Source: EC70 sp018675395 (GTDB lineage Bacteria > Verrucomicrobiota > Verrucomicrobiia > Verrucomicrobiales > DEV007). From it: a stretch of DNA of 6,801 bases. Positions within the stretch are counted from its first letter, which is position 1, and every line of letters begins with the position of its first letter. The stretch covers positions 1 through 6,801 of the forward strand of contig JABGYE010000092.1 of the NCBI GenBank assembly GCA_018675395.1. Reading direction: 5' to 3'. This document shows positions 5,812 through 6,801 of this stretch, in pieces. Below the pieces are notes generated by a model. It made no database searches and was not told where the DNA came from. It saw only the letters and a list, made by a program, of their open reading frames with translations. The translations under genes and the position numbers were made by a program.

Positions 5812-6801
5812 ATGGCAAATTCCAAACTAGGCTTAGTTCGAAAAAATAGAAGAGAACTAGGAATGCTGGGGCTTCTCATTACTCTCATTGTCATTACTTC
5901 TGTGGGGACCACTGAAAGTGGTGTACAGGGCCTCTTTGAGAGTAAATTCCTCACTCCTGATAATCTTAAGAATATTAGTAGAGAAATAGGAATTTACGGC
6001 ATTTTCAGTATAGGCGTTGGGATCGTAATTATCACTGCAGGAATCGACCTTTCAGTAGGATCGCTCATGGCATTACTCGGGGTCGTCTTCCTTTACTTTG
6101 TGACACCCCCTGAGACAAGACCTGATTCGTTTCTTGCCAAAATAATCCCTGAAATTGCATGGCCCATAGCTATAATCTTCACCCTCGCCCTGGGAACCCT
6201 AGTCGGCTTGGCCCAGGGTCTCTTAGTAGGAAAGCTCAAACTTCAGGCCTTCATTGTTACACTTTGCGGGCTCTTATCATATAGGGGACTCGCTCGTTTT
6301 TCAGCTGATGACACTTCCATTAACCTTAGTAACTCTGAACAAAATCTTAGTTTCGTCAGATATCTTGGCGAAGGAAGCTTGGGAGATGTCCTAACTAATG
6401 GCAATAGCTCAGGAATTCTTCACAGCATTCCCATGTCATTTGTCTATTTGATTTGCTTTGCACTTATCTTCGGAATCGTGCTTCATAAGTCTGTCTTCGG
6501 CCGCTATATCTTTGCTGCAGGAAGGAACGAATTAGCGACAAAATATTCCGGTGTTAATACCAATATTGTCATTGCATTTGCTTATGTAATTGCTGGCTTT
6601 TGCACGGCCTTCGCTGCCATACCGTTTTGCATTTACACAGGATCAGTTCAACCCGCTACACATGGAGCTTTCTTTGAACTGTACGCCATCGCAGCAGCCG
6701 TTTTGGGTGGGTGTAGTCTAAAGGGCGGTGAGGGTTCTATCGTCGGGATCCTGATCGGCACGGCAATTCTAATTGTACTAAGAAACATGGTTAACCTCTT
6801 C
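5812..6801 (+). CDS. rbsC: Sugar ABC importer permease (RbsC class), cut by right window edge
   Basis: This is the integral membrane subunit that forms the sugar channel (BPD_transp_2 family). From ATG 5812, 330 codons run without a stop to the edge, starting MANSKLGLVRKNRRELGMLG. The basic N-terminus is followed by a first helix (about 18-32), then SKFLTPDNLKNISREIG (44-60). Strong family motifs are IITAGIDLSVGSL (73-85), GLAQGLLVGKLKLQAFIVTL (132-151) and FGRYIFAAGRNELATKYSGV (229-248), the probable ATPase-coupling loop. ELYAIAAAVLGGCSLKGGEG (289-308) is followed by SIVGILIGTAILIVLRN (309-325). Two predicted non-cytoplasmic loops (about 97-115 and 162-206) look longer than in E. coli RbsC. 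Little should be missing, since the family's typical length is about 320-350 residues. A second permease or sugar-metabolism gene could follow beyond the window. Confidence 0.94.
   Translation, partial: MANSKLGLVRKNRRELGMLGLLITLIVITSVGTTESGVQGLFESKFLTPDNLKNISREIGIYGIFSIGVGIVIITAGIDLSVGSLMALLGVVFLYFVTPPETRPDSFLAKIIPEIAWPIAIIFTLALGTLVGLAQGLLVGKLKLQAFIVTLCGLLSYRGLARFSADDTSINLSNSEQNLSFVRYLGEGSLGDVLTNGNSSGILHSIPMSFVYLICFALIFGIVLHKSVFGRYIFAAGRNELATKYSGVNTNIVIAFAYVIAGFCTAFAAIPFCIYTGSVQPATHGAFFELYAIAAAVLGGCSLKGGEGSIVGILIGTAILIVLRNMVNLF

Noticed and set aside
1..6801. Mobile elements, CRISPR arrays, tRNA or rRNA genes, long direct repeats
   Set aside because: None found on reading either strand; nearly all bases are accounted for by the eight genes and short gaps.

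Overview
The window looks like chromosomal DNA from a Gram-negative bacterium of the Planctomycetes-Verrucomicrobia-Lentisphaerae (PVC) type. This rests on protein character, not on any marker gene. The hints are a Tat-exported sugar-isomerase-like TIM barrel, a small exported protein with an SHD1-like repeat pattern, a Rieske/cytochrome b pair joined by TAATG, a lipoprotein sugar-binding protein, and an almost complete lack of Shine-Dalgarno sequences before the start codons. Base composition is moderately AT-rich by eye and even across the window. I see no sign of recent transfer, and no mobile element, tRNA, rRNA or CRISPR array.

Layout. Positions 1-826 (minus strand) hold the start of a cytochrome bc-type quinol oxidase operon: a complete Rieske iron-sulfur protein (263-826) followed by the first 87 codons of cytochrome b (running off the left edge). 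A 125-bp divergent intergenic region (827-951) separates it from a rightward gene train that continues to the right edge. The train contains a Tat-signal sugar phosphate isomerase/epimerase-like TIM barrel (952-1902), a secreted SGNH/GDSL hydrolase (1921-2568), a small exported SHD1-like protein (2603-3079), and a ribose/galactose-class ABC importer. The importer consists of a lipoprotein binding protein (3146-4234), a double ATPase starting at TTG (4270-5790) and a permease cut by the right edge (5812-6801). Gaps between the rightward genes are only 18-66 bp, so one transcription unit is plausible, with a possible extra promoter in the longest gap (3080-3145). No gene-free stretch exceeds 125 bp.

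How the genes may work together (inference). The importer would bring a monosaccharide or similar small polyol into the cytoplasm. The SGNH hydrolase could remove acyl groups from a carbohydrate outside the cytoplasmic membrane, and the TIM-barrel protein could isomerise, epimerise or otherwise process a sugar. The substrate cannot be read from the sequence, and no kinase or regulator lies in the window. The bc-complex genes are a separate respiratory unit. Their visible residues suggest a complex without the covalent haem ci of b6f-type enzymes and with a lowered Rieske potential.

I found no convincing undescribed system. The points most worth a second look are the export signal on the isomerase-like protein, the SHD1-like protein in a sugar locus, and the residue choices in the Rieske/cytochrome b pair.
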